Shown here piece after piece: positions 7,259-15,270 of a stretch of 64,000 nt of DNA. The translations under genes and the position numbers were made by a program. The DNA is from Bin87 sp026710825 (lineage in GTDB: Bacteria > Chloroflexota > Dehalococcoidia > Lucifugimonadales > UBA3495), in assembly GCA_965232815.1 (NCBI GenBank), contig OZ247427.1, positions 682,001 through 746,000 of the forward strand, given 5' to 3'. Numbering within the stretch: position 1 is the stretch's first letter; each line of letters begins with the position of its first letter. The notes below the pieces were generated by a model that had not been told where the DNA came from, ran no database searches, and was given only the letters and a program-made list of their open reading frames with translations.

Positions 7259-8218
7259 ATGCTGCACCCGCCCGAGCTGGAACATCTCCACAGGCCCGAT
7301 CCCGACGCCAGGCCGATCGTCGAACTGAAAAACGTATCGGCCGGTTACAACGGAGTGCCGGTTCTCAGCGACGTTGACCTGAAGATAATGCCCGGCGATT
7401 TCGTCGGCCTCTTAGGACCCAGCGGGTCCGGCAAGACCACGCTGCTGCGTACCATCCTGGGCGCTGTGCCGGTACAGACCGGGGAACTGAGGGTGCATGA
7501 CACTCCCGCGCGCGCCAGGCGCATGCCTGCCGGCTACGTGCCGCAATTGGAAACCATAGACTGGAACTTTCCCGTCACGGTCGAGGAAGTGGTGATGATG
7601 GGACGGACCATGTCCAACGCCTGGTTCCCCTGGTTCAGGAAACAGGAACGCCAACTGGCTTATGACCTGATGGAACGGCTGGGCATCGCCGACTTATCCA
7701 AACGGCACATCCGCCAACTGTCGGGCGGACAACAGCAGCGCGTTTTCCTCGCGCGCGCCCTCGTCAGCAGCCCCCACCTACTGCTCCTAGACGAGCCAAC
7801 CGCCGGGGTGGACGTGAAAACCAGAGACGACGTCATGCACCTCCTGCATGATCTCAACCACGCCGGCGTCACCATCATCCAGTCAACCCACGAGATCAAC
7901 ACAGTGGCGGTGCACCTGCCTCGCATCGTATGCCTCAACGGCTCCATCGTCGCCGACGGCCCACCCAACCGGGTGATAACGCCGCACATTCTGTGGGAGG
8001 TGTATGGGGCGGAGATGCCCGTCATCCAATATCACGGGATGCCCATGGTGGCCGAGAGCGCGCACTTCTGGATCGATCGCAACGGCGGCGAGCCCGTGTC
8101 CACCATACCGGAAGACAGCCACCGGGAACCCATACTGCCCCATGCCCACCCCACCGCCGACAACCTTCCCGTCCATCACCATCACCACGACGAAGACAAC
8201 TCGTCGCGCCCCAACTGA
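7259..8218 (+). CDS. znuC: Zinc/manganese ABC transporter ATPase (ZnuC-like) with His-rich tail
   Basis: A 319-residue ATPase that powers metal import. Walker A GPSGSGKT is at 53-60, the signature LSGGQ at 154-158 and Walker B LLLLDE at 174-179; the switch His lies in STHE. The YVPQLETIDWNFPVTVEEVV region is typical of the Mn/Zn (ZnuC/MntB) ATPases. The protein is longer than usual (about 250) because of a C-terminal extension of about 60 residues ending in a run of five His followed by Asp/Glu. That tail is probably a cytoplasmic zinc-binding or sensing element. The permease gene starts 5 nt after its stop. Confidence 0.92.
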   Translation: MLHPPELEHLHRPDPDARPIVELKNVSAGYNGVPVLSDVDLKIMPGDFVGLLGPSGSGKTTLLRTILGAVPVQTGELRVHDTPARARRMPAGYVPQLETIDWNFPVTVEEVVMMGRTMSNAWFPWFRKQERQLAYDLMERLGIADLSKRHIRQLSGGQQQRVFLARALVSSPHLLLLDEPTAGVDVKTRDDVMHLLHDLNHAGVTIIQSTHEINTVAVHLPRIVCLNGSIVADGPPNRVITPHILWEVYGAEMPVIQYHGMPMVAESAHFWIDRNGGEPVSTIPEDSHREPILPHAHPTADNLPVHHHHHDEDNSSRPN

Positions 8219-8223
8219 ACCGA

Positions 8224-9096
8224 ATGCTCCTGGAACCCTTTGAGTTCGGTTTTTTCGTGCGGGCGATCATCGCGGCCAGCCTCGTGGGAGGCCTGTGCGC
8301 CCTCATGGGCGTGTACATTGTCCTGCGCGGCATGTCCTACATCGGGCACGGGCTTTCCCACGCCGTTTTCGGGGGCGCCGTCGTCAGCGCCATCATGTCG
8401 ATCAACTTCTTCGTCGGCGCGACCATTTGGGGTTTCCTGTCGGCGCTCCTCATCGCGTGGACCACTCGCAAGAACCCCATCGGCTCCGATGCCGCCATCG
8501 GGATCATCACCACCGCCAGCTTCGCCCTGGGCATCGCCATTGTCAGCCGCAGCAATACCGCCACCCAGAACTTCGAAGCTTCGTTGTGGGGGAGCGTGCT
8601 GGCCGTTGACCGGGGGGACCTGATCGCAATCGCCGTTGCCGCTTCGATTATCGCCGTGATTTTTTTCGTAGCCTACAAGCTGTTCCTATTTGCCACCTTC
8701 GATCCCGATGTCGCCCAGTTCTACGGCGTGCCCACCGGCTGGGTTGACACGTTGTTTTCCCTCATGCTGGCGGGCACCATCGTGGTGTCGATGCAGGTCC
8801 TCGGCGTGACCATGATCGCTGCCGCTGTGGTGATCCCGCCCATCGTTGCCCGATTGCTGACCAACAGTTTCCGCACGATGGTCTGGTTATCCACTGGAAT
8901 CGGCATGATCTGCTCGGTGCTGGGTATCTACATAAGCTACTTCGTTGATGTATCATCCGGAGCCAGTGTAGTCCTGCTCTCCGCGGCCCTGTTTGTGGCA
9001 GTATTGTCCTGGACGAAGATCCGCGGATTGCTTTTGTCCGGTCAAGGTACAGCCCTCGCACAACTGCCCCGCGAATCCGGCGGAACTTTCGAGTAA
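8224..9096 (+). CDS. znuB: Zinc/manganese ABC transporter permease (ZnuB-like)
   Basis: A 290-residue integral membrane protein of the ABC-3 family, the channel of the metal importer encoded with the two preceding genes. It has about eight hydrophobic segments and the conserved N-terminal motif GLCALMGVYIVLRGMSYIGH followed by GLSHAVFGG. GSDAAIGI and the FDPDVAQFYGV segment, a typical coupling region, are also present. The start is an ATG 5 nt after the ATPase stop, so translation is probably coupled. Zn2+ rather than Mn2+ is inferred from the Fur-type regulator and the His-rich tails in this cluster. Confidence 0.92.
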   Translation: MLLEPFEFGFFVRAIIAASLVGGLCALMGVYIVLRGMSYIGHGLSHAVFGGAVVSAIMSINFFVGATIWGFLSALLIAWTTRKNPIGSDAAIGIITTASFALGIAIVSRSNTATQNFEASLWGSVLAVDRGDLIAIAVAASIIAVIFFVAYKLFLFATFDPDVAQFYGVPTGWVDTLFSLMLAGTIVVSMQVLGVTMIAAAVVIPPIVARLLTNSFRTMVWLSTGIGMICSVLGIYISYFVDVSSGASVVLLSAALFVAVLSWTKIRGLLLSGQGTALAQLPRESGGTFE

Positions 9097-9145
9097 AATC
9101 ACCGCGTAGTCGCGCAACCGGCACCCACGGCCACAGGAGGTCGCT

Positions 9146-10696
9146 ATGGCGCACGCTCATCACCACGCCGCCCCTTCGGCAACGGAGGGCCGCACCGGAT
9201 TCCGTCGAGGCGCCGCGTTCGTCATCGGCGGGCTGTCCAGCGGGCACGGCGTTTTTCACTCAATCGCCCAGAGTTTCATCGTGGTCCTTCCGGAGGTCCG
9301 CGACCTGCTGCTGGGAGGCAGCATAATTGCCGCCACCAGCCTCCAGACCACCCGTGAGATTGCCTCCGGCGTGGTGGCTCTGCCGGGCGGAGTGCTCACC
9401 GACGTACTGCGCCGTTTCTGGGGCTGGGTAATGGCCGTGTGCATGGCCATGTTCGGCGTAGGCTGGCTCCTGATGGCCTCGGCGGGATGGCAGGTTCCGG
9501 GCGCATCGTGGGTCTCGTCGCCTTCGGCCACCACACTGAACCCGGCAGGTTACGCGCTGCTCATCATAGGCATGGCGGTGGTAGCCATCGCCGCATCTGT
9601 GTGGCACCTACCAGCGATGGCGGCATTATCGTCCCACTTCACGCACCGGCGCGGCTCCGTGCTGTCCCTGCACGGCGTGGGAGGAAACATCGGTGATGTG
9701 ATCGGCCCGGTCCTGACCGGGGCGTTGCTGTCCGTGCTGGCGTGGCAGGCCATCATCACGATCTACGCCGCAGTGCCCATCTTCCTGGCTTTCCTGGTCT
9801 TCTGGGCCTTCCGCGACATCGGGCAACGGGCGCAGGCGGCGGTGGAAGAACGCGCCGCCAGCACGATGCAGATGCAGATCGCGGAGACCAAACTGCTGGT
9901 TCGCAATCCTCGGGTTTGGGGAATCACGGTGGTTGCCGGACTTCGCGGAATGGCCTACATCGGGTTCATCACCGTCCTGCCCCTGTACCTGGTGGACGAG
10001 CTGAACCTGGGAAGCACGCTGACCGAGCATCGCAGCTTCGAGAACCTGTTCATTCGGGGTTCGCTGGTCGGGTTGCTGGTGTTGGTGGGTATCTTCGCCA
10101 GCCCGGTGATGGGCTACCTCTCCGACCGTTTGAACCGTAAGATAGTGCTAATTCCGGGAATGCTTTTCCTGGCGGTGGTCACGCTGCTGATGGCTCCCTT
10201 CGGCTCGGATCTGGCGGTAATGACCATCCTGCTCGCCGCCCTGGGCCTGTTCTTGTACAGCGACCAGCCCATCCTGACGGCCGCAGCGATGGACATCGTG
10301 CGCGAGGGAACCGCAGCGACCACCCTGGGCCTGCTTTCAACCTCGCGGTTCATCCTCAGCGCCGCATCTCCGATCATCGCGGGATGGCTCTACGGCATCA
10401 ACTTCGACTACCTTTTCTACTACACCGCCGCCCTGTATCTGATCGCAGCCCTGCTGCTGGCCGTGATACGCCTGCCTCAGCCTTTGGCCGAACCGGACCA
10501 CCACGATGGTCACGGTGATCATGGCGGGCACGGAGACCATGGCGGCCACGGTGATCACGGCGGGCACGGGCACGGCGATGGCCACGGTGGTCACGACGGC
10601 GATGGCCACGGTGGTCACGACGACCATGGGCACGGGCACGGTGACCACGGGCACGGTGACCACGGACACGGTGACCACGGGCATCGCAACCACTAG
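9146..10696 (+). CDS. MFS transporter with His-rich N- and C-terminal tails
   Basis: A 516-residue major facilitator with about 12 hydrophobic segments between residues 25 and 450. Its ends are unusual. The N-terminus is MAHAHHHAAP. The last 65 or so residues form a degenerate His/Gly/Asp repeat (units such as GDHGGH and GHGDH) with roughly thirty His. AGGAGG lies 5 nt before the ATG. The gene follows the zinc ABC operon on the same strand after 49 nt, so it is probably part of the same regulon. Such tails usually bind Zn2+, Ni2+ or Co2+. The substrate is unknown: metal efflux, metal-chelate uptake and metallophore export are all possible. The MFS fold is sure; the metal link is inferred. Confidence 0.85.
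   Translation: MAHAHHHAAPSATEGRTGFRRGAAFVIGGLSSGHGVFHSIAQSFIVVLPEVRDLLLGGSIIAATSLQTTREIASGVVALPGGVLTDVLRRFWGWVMAVCMAMFGVGWLLMASAGWQVPGASWVSSPSATTLNPAGYALLIIGMAVVAIAASVWHLPAMAALSSHFTHRRGSVLSLHGVGGNIGDVIGPVLTGALLSVLAWQAIITIYAAVPIFLAFLVFWAFRDIGQRAQAAVEERAASTMQMQIAETKLLVRNPRVWGITVVAGLRGMAYIGFITVLPLYLVDELNLGSTLTEHRSFENLFIRGSLVGLLVLVGIFASPVMGYLSDRLNRKIVLIPGMLFLAVVTLLMAPFGSDLAVMTILLAALGLFLYSDQPILTAAAMDIVREGTAATTLGLLSTSRFILSAASPIIAGWLYGINFDYLFYYTAALYLIAALLLAVIRLPQPLAEPDHHDGHGDHGGHGDHGGHGDHGGHGHGDGHGGHDGDGHGGHDDHGHGHGDHGHGDHGHGDHGHRNH
10503..10690 (+). repeat. Degenerate tandem repeat encoding the His/Gly/Asp tail
   Basis: Near-identical units built from GGTCACGG and GACCACGG-type hexamer to nonamer steps encode the His-rich tail of the MFS protein. 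Repeats like this expand and contract easily, so tail length may vary between strains. Confidence 0.8.
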
Positions 10697-10722
10697 ACCC
10701 GGTCGAGACAGAAACAAAAAAT

Positions 10723-10750
10723 GTAGGGGCGAATGAACATTCGCCCCTAC
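10723..10750. repeat. Palindromic intergenic element (GTAGGGGCGAATG family)
   Basis: Perfect 13-bp arms GTAGGGGCGAATG (10723-10735) and CATTCGCCCCTAC (10738-10750) enclose a 2-nt loop. It lies between convergent genes and could act as a bidirectional terminator, but there is no T tract. The same unit occurs at 19668-19695 and, degenerate, at 411-438. Confidence 0.85.
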
Positions 10751-10773
10751 GCAGTTTGGGTTGCGAAACGCGA

Positions 10774-11133
10774 TTAGTCTTCGTTTTGCTGAGTCTGGCT
10801 GCCCTTCACGGTGATGGTGATGTGGGACATCGCAGTTTCGCGAGAGCCGTGCCAGTGGTCCTCACCGGCCGGGATGATGGCAACGTCGCCTTCGGTAACG
10901 GTTACTTCTTCGCCGCGAGTGGCGACAATGCCGGTTCCCTCGGTGACGATGAGGATCTGGTCGCCACTGTGGGTGTGGAACTTATTCCGCACGCCGGCGC
11001 CGAAGTGGACGATGCCGAAGTTGAAGTTGTTGCTGTCGTCGGGGTCCAGGATCGCCTGCCGGCCGACTGGTCCGGTGAACAGGGGCGCGGTGCCTTCAGT
11101 CTTTTCTACGGCGGACATCTTTACGATTTTCAT
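10774..11133 (-). CDS. Single-domain cupin protein
   Basis: A 119-residue small beta-barrel protein. Cupin motif 1 is seen as KFHTHSGDQILIVTEGTG (His-x-His, with Gln where Glu is usual) and motif 2 as GDVAIIPAGEDHWHG. The three His ligands suggest a bound metal such as Fe, Mn or Zn. Proteins of this type include small-molecule dioxygenases, isomerases and metabolite-binding proteins, so no reaction can be assigned. GGAGG is 12 nt upstream of the start. The gene is convergent with the zinc block and divergent from the next small gene, so it is probably monocistronic. Confidence 0.8.
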   Translation of the reverse strand: MKIVKMSAVEKTEGTAPLFTGPVGRQAILDPDDSNNFNFGIVHFGAGVRNKFHTHSGDQILIVTEGTGIVATRGEEVTVTEGDVAIIPAGEDHWHGSRETAMSHITITVKGSQTQQNED

Positions 11134-11246
11134 TACAGAAGTGTACCTCCAGAGAGTTTAGCGATGGTGGGTTTGCCGGCTAAATCATACCCGGCCCCGC
11201 GTACCCCGTCCAGTAACGACACGCTCCGGCCCGCGTCTCCGGTTCG

Positions 11247-11275
11247 TTGACACTGATACCACCGGGCCCTACACT
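11247..11275 (+). promoter_or_regulatory. Sigma70-type promoter of the 11335 gene
   Basis: -35 TTGACA (11247-11252), exact 17-nt spacer, -10 TACACT (11270-11275). The leader to the ATG at 11335 is about 53 nt. Confidence 0.6.
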
Positions 11276-11334
11276 GCAACGCCAGCCCATGCCCGCACCG
11301 ATGTGGCGTCGCTTTACCCGCAGGAGGTATCCCG

Positions 11335-11577
11335 ATGAGTTTTGACCTGTACGACAAGGGAATGAAAGTCGAAGCCGTCGCCGATTTTGAGGTCCGCGAA
11401 GTCATGGCCTCGCCCGTCGGCTCATCGGTCCGGAGCATCACCACCGGCGATGTCGGCGAGGTCCGTGAAAAGCGCACCATCGGACCCGCCACCTGGTTGA
11501 TCGTGTATTTCGACAGCGTCAAGCGCCAGATCAACATCGACCAGACCAACATAGACAACATCAAACCCGCCGAATAA
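11335..11577 (+). CDS. Small uncharacterised beta-rich protein
   Basis: An 80-residue soluble protein with AGGAGG 7 nt before the ATG and a good promoter upstream, so it is very likely expressed. It has no signal peptide or membrane segment. The alternation of short hydrophobic strands (VGSSVRSITTGDVGEVREKR, then TWLIVYFDS) suggests a small SH3-like barrel of the kind seen in nitrogen-fixation NifZ-like or preprotein YajC-like domains, but I recognise no family firmly. It is followed 92 nt later by a HAD hydrolase gene on the same strand. Confidence 0.7.
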   Translation: MSFDLYDKGMKVEAVADFEVREVMASPVGSSVRSITTGDVGEVREKRTIGPATWLIVYFDSVKRQINIDQTNIDNIKPAE

Positions 11578-11669
11578 CGGCTGACCGGAGCCAAGGGCCG
11601 ATTCGGACCCTGGGGCTCGGCGCCTGAATATTACAGCGCTCGCACCCAGAGCCGCCGGAGAATTCATCA

Positions 11670-12395
11670 ATGCCCAGTGATCCCATCGCCCAGGTCAATA
11701 CGCTCGCCTTCGATATGTTCGGCACGGTATTGGACCTGGGAGGAAGTCTGATCGGACCCACTGACCGATTCCTCAAAAAACGCGGCTCCACCGTAACGGG
11801 TGAAGAACTCTGGGCCGACTGGCGCGGTCGTCAACGCATCGAACAGTACCAGGACAACCTGTTCATGCTGGGACACAGCGGGTATCTCGAAACCTGCCGC
11901 CGCTCTTTCATCTACTGCCTCCGTTTGCACAAGGTGGATTTCACCTACGATGACGTGGCTAAATTCATGGCCGCGTACGACTACCTGCGTCCTTATGACG
12001 ATGGGGTCTCGGGCCTGAACCGCCTGGCCGAGAGCAAGCGTTTTCGCCTGGTGGCCCTGTCCAACGGGGAACAGTCGTACCTGGAGAAATTGGTCCGCGA
12101 CAACATCCGGGTGCCTTTCGACGACGTCATTTCGGTGGAGAAAGCGGGCTCGTTCAAACCGCACCCAGCCGTCTACCGCACCGCCGCACGAATCCTGGGC
12201 AAGTCGCCCGGTGAAATCATGATGGTGGCGGCCCACTCCTTTGACATCACCGGCGCCCGCGCCTGCGGGTATCGCGGCGCATACGTCAACCGCTACGACC
12301 TGCCCAACGAGGAATCTCCGTACCTGCCCGATTTCGAAGTGGCCGATTTCAACCAACTGGCTGACCGGCTGTTATCGTCCGCGGTTGCTCCGTAG
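11670..12395 (+). CDS. HAD-superfamily hydrolase, haloacid dehalogenase type II-like
   Basis: A 241-residue HAD hydrolase. Motif I is AFDMFGTVLDL with the nucleophile Asp15. In classical phosphatases the nucleophile is followed by x-Asp; here it is followed by Met-Phe, as in L-2-haloacid dehalogenases. Motif II is ALSNGEQ, the motif III Lys lies in SFKPHPAVY, and motif IV is AAHSFDITGARACGYRGAYV. The helical cap lies between about residues 25 and 95. This motif set favours carbon-halogen (or ester) hydrolysis over phosphatase activity, but the substrate is not fixed. CCGGAG precedes the ATG. The next gene, an MFS exporter, starts 5 nt after the stop, so the two are co-transcribed. Confidence 0.85.
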   Translation: MPSDPIAQVNTLAFDMFGTVLDLGGSLIGPTDRFLKKRGSTVTGEELWADWRGRQRIEQYQDNLFMLGHSGYLETCRRSFIYCLRLHKVDFTYDDVAKFMAAYDYLRPYDDGVSGLNRLAESKRFRLVALSNGEQSYLEKLVRDNIRVPFDDVISVEKAGSFKPHPAVYRTAARILGKSPGEIMMVAAHSFDITGARACGYRGAYVNRYDLPNEESPYLPDFEVADFNQLADRLLSSAVAP

Positions 12396-12400
12396 TTGCC

Positions 12401-13636
12401 ATGTCCGCTGCAGCCGTCGCTAGCCGGCTGAGTACATTCTCCGCGCTGCGCCACCGGGATTTCCGGTGGTTCTTTCTGAACATAGGCGTACAGTCATTCG
12501 GGCAGGGCATCCAGTTTCTCGGCATCGGCTGGCTGATCTTTGACCTCACCGGCGAGAAAACGGCGCTCGGTCTGGCCGTCAGCATCTTCGGCGTATCCAA
12601 CTTCATATTCACCTTCGCCGGCGGCGTCATGGCCGACCGGATGAACAGAAAGCTGTTCCTCATAATCTGCGTGCTGTCCAACGGGGCCGTCACGTTGGCG
12701 CTGGCGTTCCTGGCCCTGGCCGGGTTGGCGCAGATCTGGCACGTGTACATCGTCGTTTTCGTCATGGGAGGGTTGAGCGCGGTGCAGATGCCGGCGCGCT
12801 TCGCTCTCGCCGCCGACCTGGTGCCGCGCGAGGACATGATGAACGCCATCGCCCTGCACACCTCCATCGGGCAGATCGGCAACATGGTGGGCCCGTTGGT
12901 TGGTGGCTGGGCCATTGACCACGTCGGCACCTGGGCTTCCATCATGATCAACGGGGCCAGCTACATCGTAGCCGTGTTCTTCCTGTTCATGGTGGTCTCG
13001 CCGCCCGTCGTGACGCGGCGGAATTCGTCCCCCATCAGCGACCTGATCGGCGGGTTCTCACACGCCATCCGCACGCCCATGGCGGCCGTCCTGATCTTGA
13101 TGTCCGCATCCTTTGGGTTCTTTGGCATGGCCTACATGCAGGTGGTCGTCGGATTCACCCAGGAATTCCTCAAGTTGAACGGCACCCAGACCGGGATCTT
13201 CATGATGGCCAGGGGCGGTGGCGCATTCCTCGGATCGATGGTCGTCGCCAGTTGGGGCGACCGCAAGCACAAGGGCCGGTTGATGTACCTGGAAGTTACC
13301 CTGTGCTGCGTCGGGTTGGTGGTGATGGCGTGGACGCCCTGGTTCTGGGCCGGCTGCATCCTGGTCGCCATGGTCGGCTCGACCAGCATTGGCGGGTTCT
13401 GGCCGGTGTCCAGCTCGCTCATGCAGTTGACGACGGCGCCGGAAATGCGCGGGCGGATGATGGCAATGATGCAGATGGCACCGGTGTTCCACTTCCTTGG
13501 CGCGTGGCCGCTCACCTGGCTCGCGCAACTCTATGGCTGGTCGCTGGCCATCACCAGCGGCGCGGCGGTGCTATTGGTAATTTCCGTAAGCGGCTGGCTG
13601 TATCGCCCGATGGTGCGCAGGATGGACGAAATCTGA
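12401..13636 (+). CDS. MFS exporter (EntS/MFS_3-type)
   Basis: A 411-residue membrane protein with about 12 hydrophobic helices. N-terminal FSALRHRDFRWFFL followed by GDMADR-type loop GGVMADRMNRK is typical of the MFS_3 / enterobactin-exporter EntS group, which exports siderophores and drugs. It overlaps no other gene and is translated just after the HAD hydrolase, so it may export that enzyme's substrate or product; this is inference from position. Substrate unknown. Confidence 0.85.
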   Translation: MSAAAVASRLSTFSALRHRDFRWFFLNIGVQSFGQGIQFLGIGWLIFDLTGEKTALGLAVSIFGVSNFIFTFAGGVMADRMNRKLFLIICVLSNGAVTLALAFLALAGLAQIWHVYIVVFVMGGLSAVQMPARFALAADLVPREDMMNAIALHTSIGQIGNMVGPLVGGWAIDHVGTWASIMINGASYIVAVFFLFMVVSPPVVTRRNSSPISDLIGGFSHAIRTPMAAVLILMSASFGFFGMAYMQVVVGFTQEFLKLNGTQTGIFMMARGGGAFLGSMVVASWGDRKHKGRLMYLEVTLCCVGLVVMAWTPWFWAGCILVAMVGSTSIGGFWPVSSSLMQLTTAPEMRGRMMAMMQMAPVFHFLGAWPLTWLAQLYGWSLAITSGAAVLLVISVSGWLYRPMVRRMDEI

Positions 13637-13658
13637 CGCAGCGGATCCGGCCGCATTC

Positions 13659-13687
13659 TTGCCCGTTGACGACAACTGTCGTATATT
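13659..13687 (+). promoter_or_regulatory. Promoter with internal palindrome upstream of the VOC gene
   Basis: -35 TTGCCC (13659-13664), 17-nt spacer, -10 TATATT (13682-13687). The spacer holds the perfect palindrome ACGACA-AC-TGTCGT (13669-13682), which may be an operator. No regulator gene is adjacent. Confidence 0.45.
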
Positions 13688-13730
13688 GACCAACAACAGG
13701 CGCCCATTTTATTTCGAAAGGAGCAGCAAA

Positions 13731-14180
13731 ATGGTTAAACCCAAGCAAGTCGGCCACCTGGTAATCAACGTCTCCGACGTTGCGGCATCCACCAAGTTCT
13801 ACACCGAGGTTCTCGGTTTCCAGATCGCAGTTTCGCGCCCCACCGCGACGTTCCTGACCTGCGGTGAGATCCACCACGATCTGGCGCTGTTCCAGGCATC
13901 CGATGATTCGCCGACGACCCGCAAGGGCAACATCGGGCTGAACCACTTCGCCGTGCAGGTGGAGGACTTCGATTCTCTGCGTGATCTCTATCACAGCCTG
14001 ATCGAGAACGACATCAAGGTTGACCGCACCACCGACCACGGGATGACCGGCAGCGTCTATTTCGAGGACCCGGACGGCAACGGCATCGAGTTCTACTACG
14101 ACAAGTTTGAAACGCCTGAGGAAGGCTTGGCCGAAATGCGCCGCGAGGGTCGGGAGAACACCGTTCTGGTCCTCGACTAG
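13731..14180 (+). CDS. VOC-family protein (glyoxalase / extradiol dioxygenase fold)
   Basis: A 149-residue vicinal-oxygen-chelate protein with two beta-alpha-beta-beta-beta modules. It opens with QVGHLVINVSDVAASTKFYT; the metal ligands are probably His in VGHLVI, His in LNHFAVQV and Glu in GIEFYYD. The closing motif YFEDPDGNGIEFYYD is typical of ring-cleaving dioxygenase-like VOC proteins. GAAAGGAG 7 nt before 13731 decides the start against an upstream in-frame GTG. Likely a metal-dependent lyase or dioxygenase acting on a small organic molecule; substrate unknown. A terminator follows the gene. Confidence 0.85.
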   Translation: MVKPKQVGHLVINVSDVAASTKFYTEVLGFQIAVSRPTATFLTCGEIHHDLALFQASDDSPTTRKGNIGLNHFAVQVEDFDSLRDLYHSLIENDIKVDRTTDHGMTGSVYFEDPDGNGIEFYYDKFETPEEGLAEMRREGRENTVLVLD

Positions 14181-14209
14181 TTCGCGTTAACCACCGATTG
14201 GCAAGCTTA

Positions 14210-14236
14210 GGGGCGGGTCAATGACCCGCCCCTTTT
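14210..14236 (+). terminator. Terminator after the VOC gene
   Basis: Near-perfect 11-bp palindrome GGGGCGGGTCA (14210-14220) / TGACCCGCCCC (14222-14232) followed by TTTT. It is also on the path of the convergent PAC2-like gene. Confidence 0.75.
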
Positions 14237-14258
14237 GCATTCTTAGAACCGCCGGGTT

Positions 14259-15242
14259 TCAGCGTTCCGGAGGGTTGTCATCCTCTCCGGGGGAGTCAAA
14301 CTGCCCGAGGATATCGGCAAGCGTCCCCTCGATGCCGGGCGACAACTCGATAGGCTCCTCGAACGGCTGGAAGTTGTGCTCGCTGCGCACCCGGTCGATG
14401 TAACGACGGGCTTCCTCGTTCCTCTGGGCCACACGGTCCAGCGATTCCTGGAGGCGTTCCGCTTCCTCTTCGTAGCGGGGCCGGAGGTCCGACAGGTCGA
14501 TTTCCATTGAGTACAACGCTCTCAACCGGCGCATGATGTCGTAAAACGCCCGGTGATCGGTGGTGATCCCCAGTTGGCCGCCACTGCCACCGCCGCCACC
14601 GCTGCCGCCACTAAACGGAAACATGGGGGCCATGGCGCCGACCCGCACCATCTCCACGTCGGGATGATGGTAGTGGGCGATGCTCACCATGGCCATGCCG
14701 ATGGTGGGGCCCTGACGCTGCTGGGATCCGTAGCTGGAAAACAGCATGCCGTGCTGGCGCAATTCGTCGGACATGGACGCCTTGCTGTACACGCAGGAGA
14801 TCCGCCGTTCGAGTTCCGGTGGAGCGGGTCCGTTGTACCCTTCCACGGCGGCGATTTTGGGGTTGCCCAGCGCGGCCACGGCTTCGAAAAACGCCTGACC
14901 GTACAGGTCGATGCGGTACCAGGGTTCGATGCCCAGGAATATCACCAGCCCGTCGCCGGCATCCCAGAAGCCGTTGTCCCATTGCATGGGACGGCTGGGC
15001 AGGCCTTCGTTGAAGGCGGCCCGGGGACGATAGAGGTCGTGGGTTCCGGCGACCTGGAACGGGAAACACATCCGCGAGATTTCATCGGTCATCTGGCCGA
15101 TGCGCCGAGCCGACGTTTTGTCGATCAACCAGCGCGGCATGCCGCTGGATATGTTCCCGCCGTCAGACCACTGACGACGCCAGCCGGCTATGATCACCCG
15201 GGTCTCGGGTAATTCGTCCAACGTAATCAGTGGTTCTGCCAT
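14259..15242 (-). CDS. PAC2-family-like protein (proteasome assembly chaperone 2 fold)
   Basis: A 327-residue protein resembling the PAC2 (COG2047) family: an opening strand TRVIIAGWRRQWSDGG, then DGLVIFLGIEPWYRIDLYG, a central alpha/beta core to about residue 215, a Gly/Ser-rich linker (GGSGGGGGSGG), and a C-terminal coiled-coil helix rich in Glu/Arg (about 245-290). Bacterial PAC2-like proteins are mostly uncharacterised; eukaryotic and archaeal members assist proteasome assembly. It is the last gene of a three-gene operon after the GMC oxidoreductase and the glutaredoxin-DinB gene, with 28-nt gaps. Family assignment is from overall pattern, not from a unique motif. Confidence 0.6.
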   Translation of the reverse strand: MAEPLITLDELPETRVIIAGWRRQWSDGGNISSGMPRWLIDKTSARRIGQMTDEISRMCFPFQVAGTHDLYRPRAAFNEGLPSRPMQWDNGFWDAGDGLVIFLGIEPWYRIDLYGQAFFEAVAALGNPKIAAVEGYNGPAPPELERRISCVYSKASMSDELRQHGMLFSSYGSQQRQGPTIGMAMVSIAHYHHPDVEMVRVGAMAPMFPFSGGSGGGGGSGGQLGITTDHRAFYDIMRRLRALYSMEIDLSDLRPRYEEEAERLQESLDRVAQRNEEARRYIDRVRSEHNFQPFEEPIELSPGIEGTLADILGQFDSPGEDDNPPER

Positions 15243-15270
15243 CGTCGTTCAACCTTCGCCTTGGGCGTGG

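Noticed and set aside
10503..10690. Regular short repeat that might suggest CRISPR
   Set aside because: Units are a few bases long, in frame and coding for His/Gly/Asp; there are no spacers.
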